A model generated the notes under the pieces. The model was not told the DNA's origin, searched no databases, and saw only the letters and a program-made list of their open reading frames with translations. A program made the translations under genes and the position numbers. From Rhynochetos jubatus (Eukaryota > Chordata > Aves > Eurypygiformes > Rhynochetidae), in contig CM050651.1 in the NCBI GenBank assembly GCA_027574665.1, positions 4,527,501 through 4,591,500 of the forward strand: 64,000 nucleotides of DNA. The letters run 5' to 3'. Shown one piece after another: positions 12,635 through 23,378 of the stretch (within the stretch, counting starts at the first letter, position 1; each line of letters opens with the position of its first letter).

Positions 12635-13241
12635 TGCTGTGGTTTAACCCCAGGCAGCAACTAAATACCATACAGCTGCCCACTCACCTCCCCACTCCCC
12701 CAGAGGGATGAGGGAGAGAATTCAGAGGGAAAAAGTAAGAAAACTCATAGGCTGAGATAAGAACAGTTTAATAATGGAAATAAAATAATGATATTAATAA
12801 TACTAGTACTGCTAATAATAATTATAATAATACATAATTAGAATACTAATAAAAAGAACACATTATGAAAAAAACCCAACAGTGACACAACTGCTCACCA
12901 ATCACCAACTCACACCCAGCCAGCCCCCAAGCAGCAATCACATCCCCTGGCCCACTCCCCTCAATTTATATACTGAGTGTGACATCTTACGGCGTGAAAT
13001 ATCCCTTTGGCCACTCTGGGCCAACTGTCCTGGCTATATCTCCCAGCTTCTTGCAGAGAAGTAGCTGGGAACACAGGTGCAGTATGAGACACTGAAAAAA
13101 GTCCTTGGCCTAAGGTAAATATTGCTTGGCAACAACTAAACCATCAGTGTTATCAACATTCTTTTCAGCACAATTCCAAAACATAGTCTCATATCAGCTA
13201 CTATGAAGAAAATCAACTCTATCCCAGCCAAAACCAGCACA
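12635..13241 (-). mobile_element. Solo LTR of an avian endogenous retrovirus
   Basis: The plus strand begins TGCTGTGGTTTAACCCCAG and ends CCAGCCAAAACCAGCACA, the two ends of a very common avian ERV LTR. Read on the minus strand it begins TGTGCTGGTTTTGGCTGG. It then carries a TATA box (AGTATATAAAT, near 12964-12974) and an ATTAAA polyadenylation signal (12767-12772), which fixes the orientation. The flanking five bases are CTCAC on the left and CTCAA on the right, a target-site duplication with one mismatch. There is no internal viral sequence on either side, so this is a solo LTR left by recombination. It has a TAA-rich expansion inside and several substitutions, so it is not recent. Confidence 0.9.
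12771..12860. repeat. TAA-rich simple repeat inside the LTR
   Basis: Imperfect repeats of AAT, ATA and TAA units lie just beside the LTR polyadenylation signal. Related avian LTR subfamilies carry a similar AT-rich stretch here, so it is probably an inherited part of the LTR that has since drifted in length. Confidence 0.8.
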
Positions 13242-15239
13242 CTCAAACAACACACGACTTCCATGATTATAATCATAGCTAGTAATGTTCCTCATGTGCT
13301 TGAGAATTTCTATAATCCAGCCTTGGACAACTGGATGAGCTAGGGATTTCCATAAACTTGTAATAAGAATCTATGCATAAGAGATTAGAAGGTAGTTTAG
13401 CACTGTTCAGTGAGAAGCTATAGTTCACTACCCCTGCCCAAGAATCATCCCAGATCACAAAAAAAAAACCAAACCACAATACCATAAGACAGCTTTGTCT
13501 CTTTCTCTTGTCAGATTGGCATTAAGATGGCTATCTTTATAATGCTGTGGAATAAATGTGGAATTAAAGATTAACTTTTTCTTTTCCTTTATAGAATCTT
13601 ATGTTTCCAACTCACCAAAAGTATGGCACTAGCAGATACAACTCTTAACTTCTTCTTATCGCTAACAGCACATTTAAAAAGATTTCAAATTCTTAAATAT
13701 TAAAGTAGGTTCCCTTTGTTCAGCTTTCTCCTTGTATTCTCAGAAAATCACTTGGCTTGTTTAGCAAAGGTTTTTTAAAAATACTTTATCAAACTTTTTT
13801 GTCTCCCAAATAAAAAATGCACTACAGACAGACCCTGAAATTAGGAGATCTATTTGGGTAAGCTGCTTTTCTGTGTTTATATATAAGCTTTTTTATTCTT
13901 GTAACTGACAAACCGGTAAGAATGACAAGTTAGCTACTGACAGACACAGTTGCTTTTTTCTTTGTGGTGCTAACAGCCTTTATGAGTAGTTTTGCGTTAC
14001 TTTCGCATTTTGACATAACCTAGTGGGTAAAAGCTTCCTCCTTTAGCCACTATCAAACTAAGTGCTGAATGGATCAATACGTATATAAAAATACTAAATC
14101 TTGAGCACTCATCTTCAAAATTCTTTGCAAAAAGTTCCATTCTTATAATTTTTTTTTTTTCAGATGAAGAAGCATTGCAATGTAAAAATTGAATCGTGGG
14201 CAGTACTGAACAGAACTTGGTATCCAAATATGCTACATGTGCGACTATTTACTCTTTGCATCCTTCACTCTTTGAGAAAAGACAAACTAGGACAAACATA
14301 GTTTTGGTCAGAGTCAGTATCAATCATTTCACCTGTGCACACACAGGGGAGAAGGGTGTATGACATAACTTATTCTCTTTATATTCTGGCCTGTGATGTT
14401 CCTGGTCTCCTTAGGCTGGTCCACCCAGGACAACCCCTTTAAAACATCATTAAGATTAATAAGGGGGCAAGAAAGTAGAACTTTGTTGGCTTCATAAGCT
14501 TGAATGACATCTCAAATTTGGATTCCATGGTGTCAGGACAACTCTTGGCAAAAACTGCTACATTTTTAGATTCAAGGTAAATATTAACTTTACTATTTTT
14601 TGGGAGTCTGTGTGTTGTCTCCATAACCTATGAAGTCCAACAGGCATGCTTCTGCCTAAAACTCAGTCATTTTCTTTCCCTGGTTTATTTCAAAAAGTCA
14701 GAAAGAACAAAGTCATGTTCTGTTCCCTAGCCTGAAGGAAGTTAAAAAAAATTATTAAATTAAAGCCTGAACAGAGGAGACAGTCCTGAAGGGCCCCTTA
14801 AGCTGATTTCCTAACAGCAACCCAAATTATTGTTACCTTCTACAGCCTAGTGCAAAAAGGAGGGCGAGGCAAGAGACTGCTAAACACTAAAGCAATACAT
14901 AAGCCCTCCAAATGCTGTGTGTACATAGGCATTTTTTTCCCAATGAAAGATTATTTTTGCAGCTTGTAAATTTCCATCTTATTTTTGGAAACGTTTATAG
15001 AGATTGTTTTCAAACAAATCAGAAGCAGGACCAAATAAAAGCTGTTTGGTTTTTTTTTCCGATCACCTGCTCCACAAGAAACACACCTCAACCAAGCATC
15101 ACAAGGGCCAGCGAAACACCGATTCCCTGAGTATTTCATGTTGTTTGGGGCTTTTGTTTGTTTGTTTTAAACAAGCAAGACTTAAGTCCTCCCACGACAG
15201 CCAACATCCCCAGCAGCTCTCATTTTACCGTAAATCAGC
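13242..15239. other. Noncoding stretch left of the CpG island
   Basis: Single-copy, AT-rich, with short frames only. I see no convincing splice pair or repeat family. GC rises after about 15060 toward the island. Confidence 0.5.
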
Positions 15240-16130
15240 TGGGCCGAAGTTTCGCAGTGCTGTGTTTTAACACCGCCCGGGCCCAGGCCGCTCTGACCGC
15301 CCGGCCGCAAGCGGAGAGCGGGTTCGCGCCCGCACCGAGCCCGCCGGGCGGCGGGAGAGCTCTGAGGCGGAGGGCTGGGCTGGGCTGGGCTGGGCTGGGC
15401 TGGGCTGGGCTGGGCTGGGCTGGGGCGGCTCTGCCCGCACCGCCGTGCCACCCGCCCGCACACAAGTTGCCTCAAACGACATAAAACGGGTCCAAAGCCA
15501 GGAAAAAAAAATAAATTCAAAACCCCACCACCTTTTACCCGCTAGCAGACAGAAGAGAGGAGCCCGGCGCGGGGCTGCGACTTCCACCTGCACGCCTGGA
15601 CACGGCGACACTCCCCCGTCCTCCGACCTGCTCCGAAGCCGAGCGGGGTGCGCGGGGCAGCCCACCTGGCCGGGGACCCACCACATCCCTCGTCGGCCCC
15701 GCCCGGCGCCAACGGCCTCTGGGCGCCAACGCGGCGCCCTCGCCCCCACCCCGGCAGCTCCAGCGGCGGGGGAAGGCAGCGGCAGGCGGCCGAGCCGGTA
15801 CCCGCCGCTCCTCGCCGCAGCCCGGCTGAGGAAAGAGGGACGACACGAAGCCCATTTACCATCTGAGGGATAAGGAAAGCGCCGTTGCTGCAGCAGCCAC
15901 ATCAGGTTCGTTGCTGCCGCTCTCCGCAAAGGGTGGGCCCCTACCCCTCACCCCTTCTCGGGCCTGCCCCGTGCCCCCTGCCCGGGGCGGGGCCCGGCCC
16001 GCCGGGAAAAGACCCCGGCCTCGCCCGGTTCTGGCCCTCATCCACCCGGGGCTAAAGCAGTGCCCTCCTGGGGCTACGCTGAAACAGGGCACCCCAGCAA
16101 AAAGGTGGCAAGTACGTTTCCCCCGTGTTT
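15240..16130. promoter_or_regulatory. CpG island, likely promoter
   Basis: About 900 bp with GC roughly 65-70% and abundant CpG, GGCGGG and CCGCCC words (Sp1-type sites), in a window otherwise near 38% GC. Birds, like other vertebrates, use such islands as promoters, often bidirectional and without a TATA box; I see no TATA box here. The long overlapping arginine/proline/alanine-rich frames on both strands, up to 220 codons, are what GC-rich DNA gives by chance, so I do not call them genes. The nearest plus-strand exon candidate is at 16450, which suggests rightward transcription. Leftward transcription is also possible. Confidence 0.85.
15373..15426. repeat. TGGGC minisatellite in the CpG island
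   Basis: Nine exact TGGGC units flanked by imperfect AGGGC and TGGGG units. The G strand has runs of three G every five bases, so it could form a G-quadruplex within the promoter. The copy number is probably variable. Confidence 0.95.
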
Positions 16131-16449
16131 GAATAGGAACTTTCAAACGGAAGGGAGGCGAGGTGTCTAGTTTCTCGCCACTGGAAAACCCGTCTCCTGC
16201 TTTCCTTCCAGTGGCTTGCACATTGAGTCCTGCAACAGCCTGATGCACAGCCGCTTACGTCTGAGAAGCGCTTCAGAAATGCTGCGTGAGTGTTTTTTCA
16301 CCACAGAAGGGAAGAGAAAAAAAAAAACCAACAGGTCTGTAACATCATCCACAGGGTAATGGCGCAAAGACTGTAGCCATCAAATGTTGTTCTAGGTGTT
16401 TTCTATTCCTGTAAGAGATGTAACTTCTGTTTGTCATCTCACTTGACAG

Positions 16450-16537
16450 TTATGGGAACTTATGAATCGCAAGCCAAATAACCCATTTAATTTTCCTTTC
16501 TTTGGTTACCAAATCCATAGCCAGACGAGAGACGGCA
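16450..16537 (+). CDS. Candidate coding exon, plus-strand gene (tentative)
   Basis: A good acceptor (a pyrimidine-rich 30 bases ending ACTTGACAG) and a strong donor (GGCA/GTAAGT) bound 88 nt that stay open for 29 codons plus one base. The peptide starts LWELMNRKPNNPFNF and ends TRDG. It sits about 300 bp right of the CpG island, where a second exon of an island-driven gene would be expected. I do not recognise the protein. The exon could be chance, because open segments of this size between splice-like words are not rare. Confidence 0.35.
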
Positions 16538-18223
16538 GTAAGTTTCTCTGGCCAGGTTTGCTGGCGATCTGTCTCCGCTGTTGCTGTAGCCTGCCTTGTT
16601 TGTAATGCTCAGCAGGGAGCATGTGTTCCTACACGCTTTCTGAAATATTAATACACAAAATCGTACTGAGGTTTCTGATAGCAGCAGATTGGCTTCTCTG
16701 CGGTTTTCTGATTAGAGGTGTATTGGTGATTCCGAGAAGCCAGTGGCGCCGAAATGGGTTAAACCTAATAAGGTTTTGAAAGCTGATAGCATAATTTAAG
16801 AGGGCTCAGAGTCACAAAGCTACAGACCTGGCTGACCCCAGCAAATTACAGTGTTTGTTAATGTTCTGTTATAGATATCTTCTAGTCAACCAAAAGCAGA
16901 TATATTAAGTGAAAAATTGACTTGTGGTTCACAGAGATAGGTTAGCTTTTCTGCCTTGTTTTTGACAGTTGGTCGACTTAGATGTAAAGGAGGGGCATCA
17001 AGGCTTCTGTTTTTACCAGGGCTCTTGGGAATGCAACCTTCAAAAACATTAACTTCAGCTTCCAACTAAAGAAACATAATTGCCTTAAAATCTTTATCAT
17101 CATAATCTTACACAATATGACCCCCTTGGGAAATCTAAAAACAATTTAAGGAATGGAAGGCATGGGAAAAATCCTTTTACTTTGAGCATGATGATTATAA
17201 TCATATAAGCTTTAGAATCAGTGCAACTGGAATATAAAGAAAGAGTGATTAAAAAGGCACTAAAATTTATATTGTGCTTTCAGAATCAATGTTAATTAAA
17301 TGAAGTGGTGGACAACTCATGGAATCTTCTTACTAAATGTTTAATGACAATAAGTTGGCTTAGGAACATTTCTTGCAGTCTTTCAAGGAGGGTTTTATTG
17401 AAATTGTTTCCAACCAGGACAAGCTGACAGCTTTAAGAATCCAGTAACTGAACAAGGAAAAGGGATTTTCATCGTTACTAAGTCGAAATTAATGCAAACA
17501 ATGAACAGAGGTAACAGTCTCATGACTCCTTATAATCTTGTTATGCTCTGAAGAAGGCATCTGAATTCCCATGCCTCCCCTATTCAGTAATGAAAATGCT
17601 TTTCTAGGCATAGGCCATTACGAATGGGAACAGCAGTCAGCAGATGAAAAGACTGGGCAAAATAGGAATAAATGCGCACAGTGTTGATGGTGCAGGCTTC
17701 AGGTTATGGGTTAGCTGATGTTCTTGAGACACAAGCTATAAGGCCTCTTCTACCCAAAGAGTATTGCATCAGCAGCACCGTTTATTCACTAAGGCTGTTT
17801 GCTGAAGTTCAATTTACAACTTTCATTACAAAACAATAGTCTGAGTCCAGGCAAGGCCGAACATTCCATTTTGGTGCCTTTTCAGGCCCAAGAACGTCGC
17901 ACTACTGATAGGACTGTCTAAGGAAGCTAATTCCTCACAGCAGAGGCAATACTGTCAGGGAGAAAAGCGGGTACTGGCCAAAGTCACTTGCGTTCTCCAA
18001 TCATGCTGCCTCTGCCCTCCCTTTACTGCTGCATAGACTGACTGGACCATCCCAGTGTGAGGGAGAAACCAGAATTCAAAGGGAAGGGGAGGGTGTTTGA
18101 CACTGTCCTGGGAAATGTGGGGAGACAGGGGCCACCAGGCACTGCCTGAACCACCACTAACAAGTTTAAAACATGCACTGTTGCTGCGTGACATGATGAT
18201 CTCTCAATGTATCTTCCCTCAAG

Positions 18224-18252
18224 ACGTTGCTCCAGCAGCAATTGATTCAGAT
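18224..18252 (+). CDS. Candidate 29-nt exon (tentative)
   Basis: A CT-rich stretch ending CCCTCAAG is followed by 29 nt encoding VAPAAIDSD and a strong GAT/GTAAGA donor. Its phases fit the candidates on either side: one base carried in, none carried out. Very short exons exist but are easy to find by chance, so it is included mainly because it joins its neighbours in frame. Confidence 0.2.
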
Positions 18253-18423
18253 GTAAGATTCTCTTCGTTAAATAACCTTCTGACATACCCCTTTTAGGAA
18301 ATGAGAATTTAAGTGCAGTAGGCAATATAAATAGCATGTGATGATCAGACAGAATTTGAGTGTCCAATTTAAAGTGGGATTAGAATCTAGGTGGTTCTGT
18401 ATGTCACTGCTGTCTATGTACAG

Positions 18424-18487
18424 ACCCCACCTGCTTTAAGGAAAAAATACTCTGTTGAGTCTGCATTCTACAAAAGTAGCATACTCG
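18424..18487 (+). CDS. Candidate coding exon, paired with 18638
   Basis: An excellent acceptor (a pyrimidine-rich 30 bases ending TATGTACAG) and a strong donor (CTCG/GTGAGA) bound 21 open codons plus one base, encoding a peptide that starts TPPALRKKYS. A 150-bp intron separates it from the next candidate, and the phases match (one base out, two bases in). Two adjacent exons with four good splice sites and matching phase are stronger evidence than either alone. No domain is recognised. Confidence 0.35.
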
Positions 18488-18637
18488 GTGAGATTTTTAC
18501 ACCCATTTCTTTAGAGTTTAAGCACTCGTCTGAATACAGTGCATTCATCTTCTGTGCCAGTGACTACAGTGTCACTGCTCTCAGTGCTGCCTGAAGGCCC
18601 AATTCCTTCAATGATCAAAACACCTTTTCTCTGACAG

Positions 18638-18729
18638 TGCTTTGGGGACATCATAAAGGTGCCACAATTAGCCTCAGTAGGGAAACTCTCAGTTTAGCTT
18701 TTAAAGTAACCTTTCATTCTTATTCCAAG
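18638..18729 (+). CDS. Candidate coding exon, paired with 18424
   Basis: The acceptor has a clear polypyrimidine tract (ACCTTTTCTCTGACAG) and the donor is CCAAG/GTAAAT. The 92 nt read two bases plus 30 codons, with a peptide that starts LWGHHKGATISLS, and end on a codon boundary. Read past the donor, the frame stays open for about 80 more codons, so the exact end depends on the donor. No known family is recognised. Confidence 0.35.
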
Positions 18730-20443
18730 GTAAATTTATGGGAGGGGACCTTGGCGCCCATTGGAGGCAGTATAAACACTCTCATAGTTTTCAAAGAGAG
18801 ACCTGGAAGTCAATTCTCTTCAATTTTGTTGCTGCTCTGTATAAAAGTTAAACAAACAAACAAAAGTTTCTACATAATCCATAAATTATCTTGTCAGTAT
18901 GTGGGAAGGGTTCTGCCTCTGTGTTTTCTGGTTTTAGAGAGGTCTCTAATTCTGAAAGCTAAGATATAAGTGTTGAGAACACATTATTTTCAGCAAAAAT
19001 AAAGGCACTCAAAAAAACCCATGCTACAAGTGAAAACTGAGCACTGCCGATTTGGCATTCCATAAAGACTGACAGAAAAAAACCCAATTCTATGAAAAAC
19101 CTTGGAATCAAACTACTGTTATTAAATCATCCTAATTTTCATATAATGATAAGTTTCAGTAGCAGGTCCACTTCTGAGAATGTAAAAACAGCAGGATAAT
19201 GCCACAGTGAAAGATGAGATAATGTGTTGACACACTGTTCAGTGACTGACTTGTCACTCCTCCAGGTTGCAAATTGTTGACTGAGCAGTGAGAGTAAAAA
19301 ACTAATTGCCTTTGTCTTCTTGAAGCCTTGACTCTGCAAAGTATTCTTTGTCCATTTTTTTTTTTTGTTCTCTTCTCATACTACTGATGGATAAAATTAA
19401 GACTGCCCTGCCCAGAATTTAGTACCACTTTGAGACAATGCAATGCATTTCAGTGACTTTGAAATGAAATATAAAACCTTAAATCAAATTAAACAGAAGT
19501 TGTGTGGTTACAGCTGCAAAAGCTTATTTTGTGTGAAATAATAAATTTAGAGGTTTATGTATAAACCAGTTGGATTTATCTATTCCTGCTTAAAAATATG
19601 CAGTGTCGGTGTATGACTGTAGGTTTTTACCACAAGGGACTCTCTATGGGTCTAGTACTGTGAGCTAGAATGATGGCAGTGCCAGTGTCACACAAAAAAC
19701 ATGGCTAGGGACTGTTTCCAAGAACTTAAGGGTATAAGAAGACAAGTCCTGCGCTGTTCCTTTTAAGGTTTAGTATAGGATTACATAAGGATTTTTTTTT
19801 CACTTTTTATCTTCATTTTTAAAAAAACCAGCCTGGCAGGGAAATAATGAATCAGTGATACCTAGAAAGATAATGTAAGTGAATTAACACTTCAAGGACA
19901 GATTAACCTGGTGGCATAATCCTGAATTCCAGAATGCGTGAATGCCACCTGTGTAATCTGCCTGAATTAGTGACACTTTCAGATGTAACTCCTGCCTCAT
20001 GATAAAGTTTTCACTTGAGAAAGACCCAAGTTCAATAACTTCCTGTATTTTGCATGAAGTAGACGTGATGTGAATGGATGAAGTATCAGGCAAACATAGA
20101 CTAGGTATCACGACAGCTCTTACTGGTTACACAGCCAAGCTAACACTGATAATCTTTGCTTGACAAGTCTTGAATTCTTTCAAGTAAAATGAAACAACTT
20201 CAGCAATATTAAAGGCTAGATGCTTCCCTCTGTGCTGTAGCTCGGCATAATTAGGATTCTCTGGACAGATGGGATAAACAGGATTAAGAGGTCCCAGGCA
20301 GATGAATGATGTGAATCCAGCTCTTGTACTTGGAGATGGTTTCTGCATTAAGATGCAATATAAAAAGCACTCAGTGACAAGTTAACAGAAAGCTAGCTGT
20401 TGTAGTTACGGTCTGAGAACCCATGGTAAACTGCGATTTTCAG

Positions 20444-20510
20444 ATCAGATCAACTAATTTATTTATCAAAAAAAACCCAGTATTGCAAGGTCTGGCAGCA
20501 GTGTTGAAAG
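20444..20510 (+). CDS. Weak candidate exon
   Basis: After a moderate acceptor (GCGATTTTCAG) the frame is open and its peptide includes NPVLQGLAAVLK. Two possible donors (CAAG/GTCTGG at 20489, AAAG/GTTTCC at 20510) are both weak but give the same phase, which fits the exon at 23215. This is the weakest link of the proposed chain. Confidence 0.15.
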
Positions 20511-21429
20511 GTTTCCAGGAAGCAGAATCTTGCAGCTACATGCACACATCCCCACAATGGCAGAATATGTCTCTTTTAAAATATGACTATAAAGTGCTTT
20601 CTCATAACATTTGAAGGTGCCTACCTTCTACCATGGAAAAAAGAGAAGAATTAGATTAGGAACTGAAGATTTCCTTAGGCATCTTTCTAAGAGGATAGAC
20701 ACATCTTGTTTAAGGTGAACAGGTAATGCATTTTATTTTCATGGGGGAAAGAAGAGAAATAAAATAGATTTGTTGGGTGAGGTTTAGCATTTTCTTCACA
20801 AACATAAAGACAGGAATGAATATATTGACATTTCTTTGGTTTTCAAGAAATACAAAGTTTCCATAAAGCATAGAAATTATTAGAAAATATTTAGCAAAAC
20901 CTTTTTTTATCATTCCTTTCTTCTTCATTCTTCTATGGCTGAACTTTACAGAGAGCTGGGCTGTTTCTTCTACTGCAATAGGAGCTCCTATCAACACATG
21001 ATTAGTTTAGCCAAAGAAAAAAAGAAATAGAAAAGCGTATAGTTCAATAAAAAGCATAAAGACTTGCACATGCAGCAGATACTCCCTCAATGGGTTGTAA
21101 AGGAAAGTAGACTGTAAATCTTAATCTGTAAGTATAAACAGCTTTAGAAAGGTTCACTAAAGGGTATGCCAGTATTGCAAATGACAGTACAGATCAAAAT
21201 AATGGGATCTCTCTGGTTCCCAGAAAAAGCTGCAATGAACTGATTGGAATTTCACTTTGAGGTCACCTCTGGTCTCAGTTATCTTCCTTAATATGCGTAT
21301 TATTCAATAACCACTGTGATGCTAGTGACAATATCCCATCAGTATTGCAAAATTCCCAGTGCAATCTCTGCTCAGTGTCTGAAAATATGTGTGCGTTCAT
21401 TGAGGGAGAGAAACATTTTAAAGCATACT

Positions 21430-21485
21430 AGATTTATATAGCACCCTTGAACCTAAAGGATTTCAATAAGTTTCTGAACAACGTG
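21430..21485 (+). repeat. Possible ancient interspersed repeat fragment
   Basis: The sequence ATTTATATAGCACC, followed by a degenerate AAAGGATTTCAATAAG, resembles a word common in old amniote SINE/LINE tails (TTTATATAGCACCTTTC, then GATCTCAAAGC). The match is short and diverged. It could also be chance. Confidence 0.35.
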
Positions 21486-22974
21486 CCTTTAGTAGACTTA
21501 AAATATAAATCACCACTGGGATGGTGTGCAGCAGCTCAGGAAGAGGCACAACACTAGCCAACAACTTGCTTGGTCATATATGGGGATAGTAATAATGGTT
21601 TATTTAGATGAAATATTTGTGACAGAATTTTTAGAAATTTTGTACTGCACTCCTACGAAAAGTAAAACTTTTCCTATTCATGCTAAAGAAACAAGTATAT
21701 TATTTCTTCCCATAAGAACTATAAATTATTTATATGATATTCAATTAATTTACCTTTTGAAGGAAGAAAGCGACAGTCGGGTTTGTCTGAGTGAGGATCC
21801 AGAGTTCCAGAAAGTCTAGAGATAAGATGTAGTGTTCAGTCGTATGGGTGAAATTCTACTGTATTAAATTAACTTATTTCAGTATTCATACTAATGTAAG
21901 AATAATGTCAGTATCATTCTTAAAATCTTCAAAATCCCAGTTCTTTAAAGATTGCTGTTTAGTTCTCTCATGACTCTTGTTCCTGCTCTTTTTATTGTCA
22001 GCTACAAAGATAGTCACCATCTTCGGTTCTGTGGAGGAGTACCAAATTTGTAAATGAACTGGTTAAAGATGCTGTGTCCCAATTCAAAAAGCAGCTGTAC
22101 ATTATAGAATTGTCCAATATTGATCAACTTTTAAGGTAGCATATATACTGATGTTATTGCTGCAGCTATTAAGTGAATGGTAAACAGTGAGATCCGTGAG
22201 TTAAAAGGTCTGAAATTTAACGTTAACACTAGAGTAGCACTTTAAAATAGACATAAAATACTGAAAAAAAAGAAAATAAAAGTAGTACCCTGAATCAAAG
22301 GGCTACATTGAAGCATCCTTTAGATATTGCTATGAACTAAATTAATCATTAGAACTGAGGTCACACTTAGCTGGTTTGCTACGTTAGACTCAAATCTTTT
22401 GGTGTTTAAGTACGTTTTTGCCTGTCCCTCAGCTAAAGCCAAAACATAACCCTATTTCTTTATAAAGCGCATTTTAAGCAATCTTTGTCCTTACATTTAG
22501 GCACAATAATGCACAGCTTTAAAAGCATACAATTATACAGCTTTTGTGGAATTACCTGGTTAGCAATGTTTTTCACTTTTTTTTTTAACCCTCATCACAG
22601 AATTGCATATTACAAGTGAAAAACTGAAATGTTTAGAGGCATAAAAAAGATCAGTCATCCTCTGCAAAATGTATGGTTCGAAATACTCATTTTAGAATCC
22701 AGCACTGTGCTTCTCCTTTGCTGCAGACCAAAGCCAGCATTATAACCTGACATGGTTCAGTGAATTACCTTTAATGTAATTCAAATTTGCTGACTCCAGA
22801 TTACCAGTATGGATATTGTGAAATTTTTATATAGGCTTGATCAGAAGCTTGTGAAACCACCGACAAACAGGAAAAAAATTCCGTGCAGAGAGCACAGATT
22901 GGCCCCATATTTAACTCGTAGAAGGTGCATATGATAAAGACAAATATGTCTTCGTAGCGGCATATGGTAAAATG

Positions 22975-23150
22975 AGGGACAATGGACGTGCATTTTGGCT
23001 TGGAACGTTTAGGCTGGATGTTAGGAAGACCTTGTATACTAGGACAGTGATACCCAGCCCAGAAAGCTGTGGAGACCGCATTGCTCCCAACAGTTGCAGA
23101 CTTCCTATCCCTGAAGTTTTCCAAGAGTGAGCTAGAGGAAGCGCCAGCTG
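22975..23150 (+). mobile_element. CR1 LINE 3' fragment, decayed
   Basis: The order of words GGCTTGGAACGTT, AGGCTGGATGTTAGGAAG, a degenerate CAGCCCAGAAAGCTGTGGAG and then TCCCTGAAGTTTTCCAAGAG follows the 3' untranslated region of chicken-repeat-1 elements (sequences like GGTTGGATATTAGGAAG and CTGCCCAGGGAAGTGGTGGAG, then CCCTGGAGGTGTTTAAGA). It is in sense orientation, has no open frame and is heavily mutated, so it is an old 5'-truncated insertion. Confidence 0.8.
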
Positions 23151-23214
23151 TGATTTCTGACACCTCTGTCATTCTCTGAAATCTGCGCAGGCCTGAATAT
23201 TCTATCTGCTTTAG

Positions 23215-23378
23215 TGGACCATATCCTTCCTGTGATCCTAAGCCATGTGGCTCTGCTTGTCAAATGGCCAACCCTTTCTGATGGCTGGCATTGTAGAAGG
23301 AGCTCTGTCCCCGAGCAGTTCTTCAGATGGCTGATTACAGCAGAGGACAGAGAAGAGGAGGAAAAGCAGCAAGTCAAG
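23215..23378 (+). CDS. Candidate coding exon, helical protein (tentative)
   Basis: A very good acceptor (TATTCTATCTGCTTTAG) is followed by two bases and 54 open codons up to a CAAG/GTACTG donor. Local GC is about 50%. The peptide starts DHILPVILSHVALL and ends in an acidic run (AEDREEEEKQQVK), with a composition typical of helical proteins. The minus strand is also open here, and the segment lies just after a CR1 fragment, so an unrecognised repeat is possible. I cannot name the family. Confidence 0.35.

Noticed and set aside
15182..15929. Long overlapping frames (up to 220 codons) in the GC-rich island, both strands
   Set aside because: Stops are rare in GC-rich DNA. The products are arginine, proline and alanine runs, include the translated TGGGC repeat, and have no domain.
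15856..16248. 130-codon minus-strand frame at the right edge of the island
   Set aside because: Same cause: high GC, overlapping frames on the other strand, no recognisable domain.
16211..16284. Open 74-nt segment with a good acceptor and a GTGAGT donor, plus strand
   Set aside because: Its only open phase cannot be joined to the 16450 candidate without a stop. It may be an untranslated exon, but I have no further support.
16949..17057. Segment after a superb acceptor at 16948
   Set aside because: No usable donor follows, and no clear polyadenylation signal sits where a terminal exon would need one.
21526..21819. 97-codon plus-strand frame
   Set aside because: No pyrimidine tract before it and no good donor inside the frame. 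The composition is consistent with AT-rich noncoding DNA.
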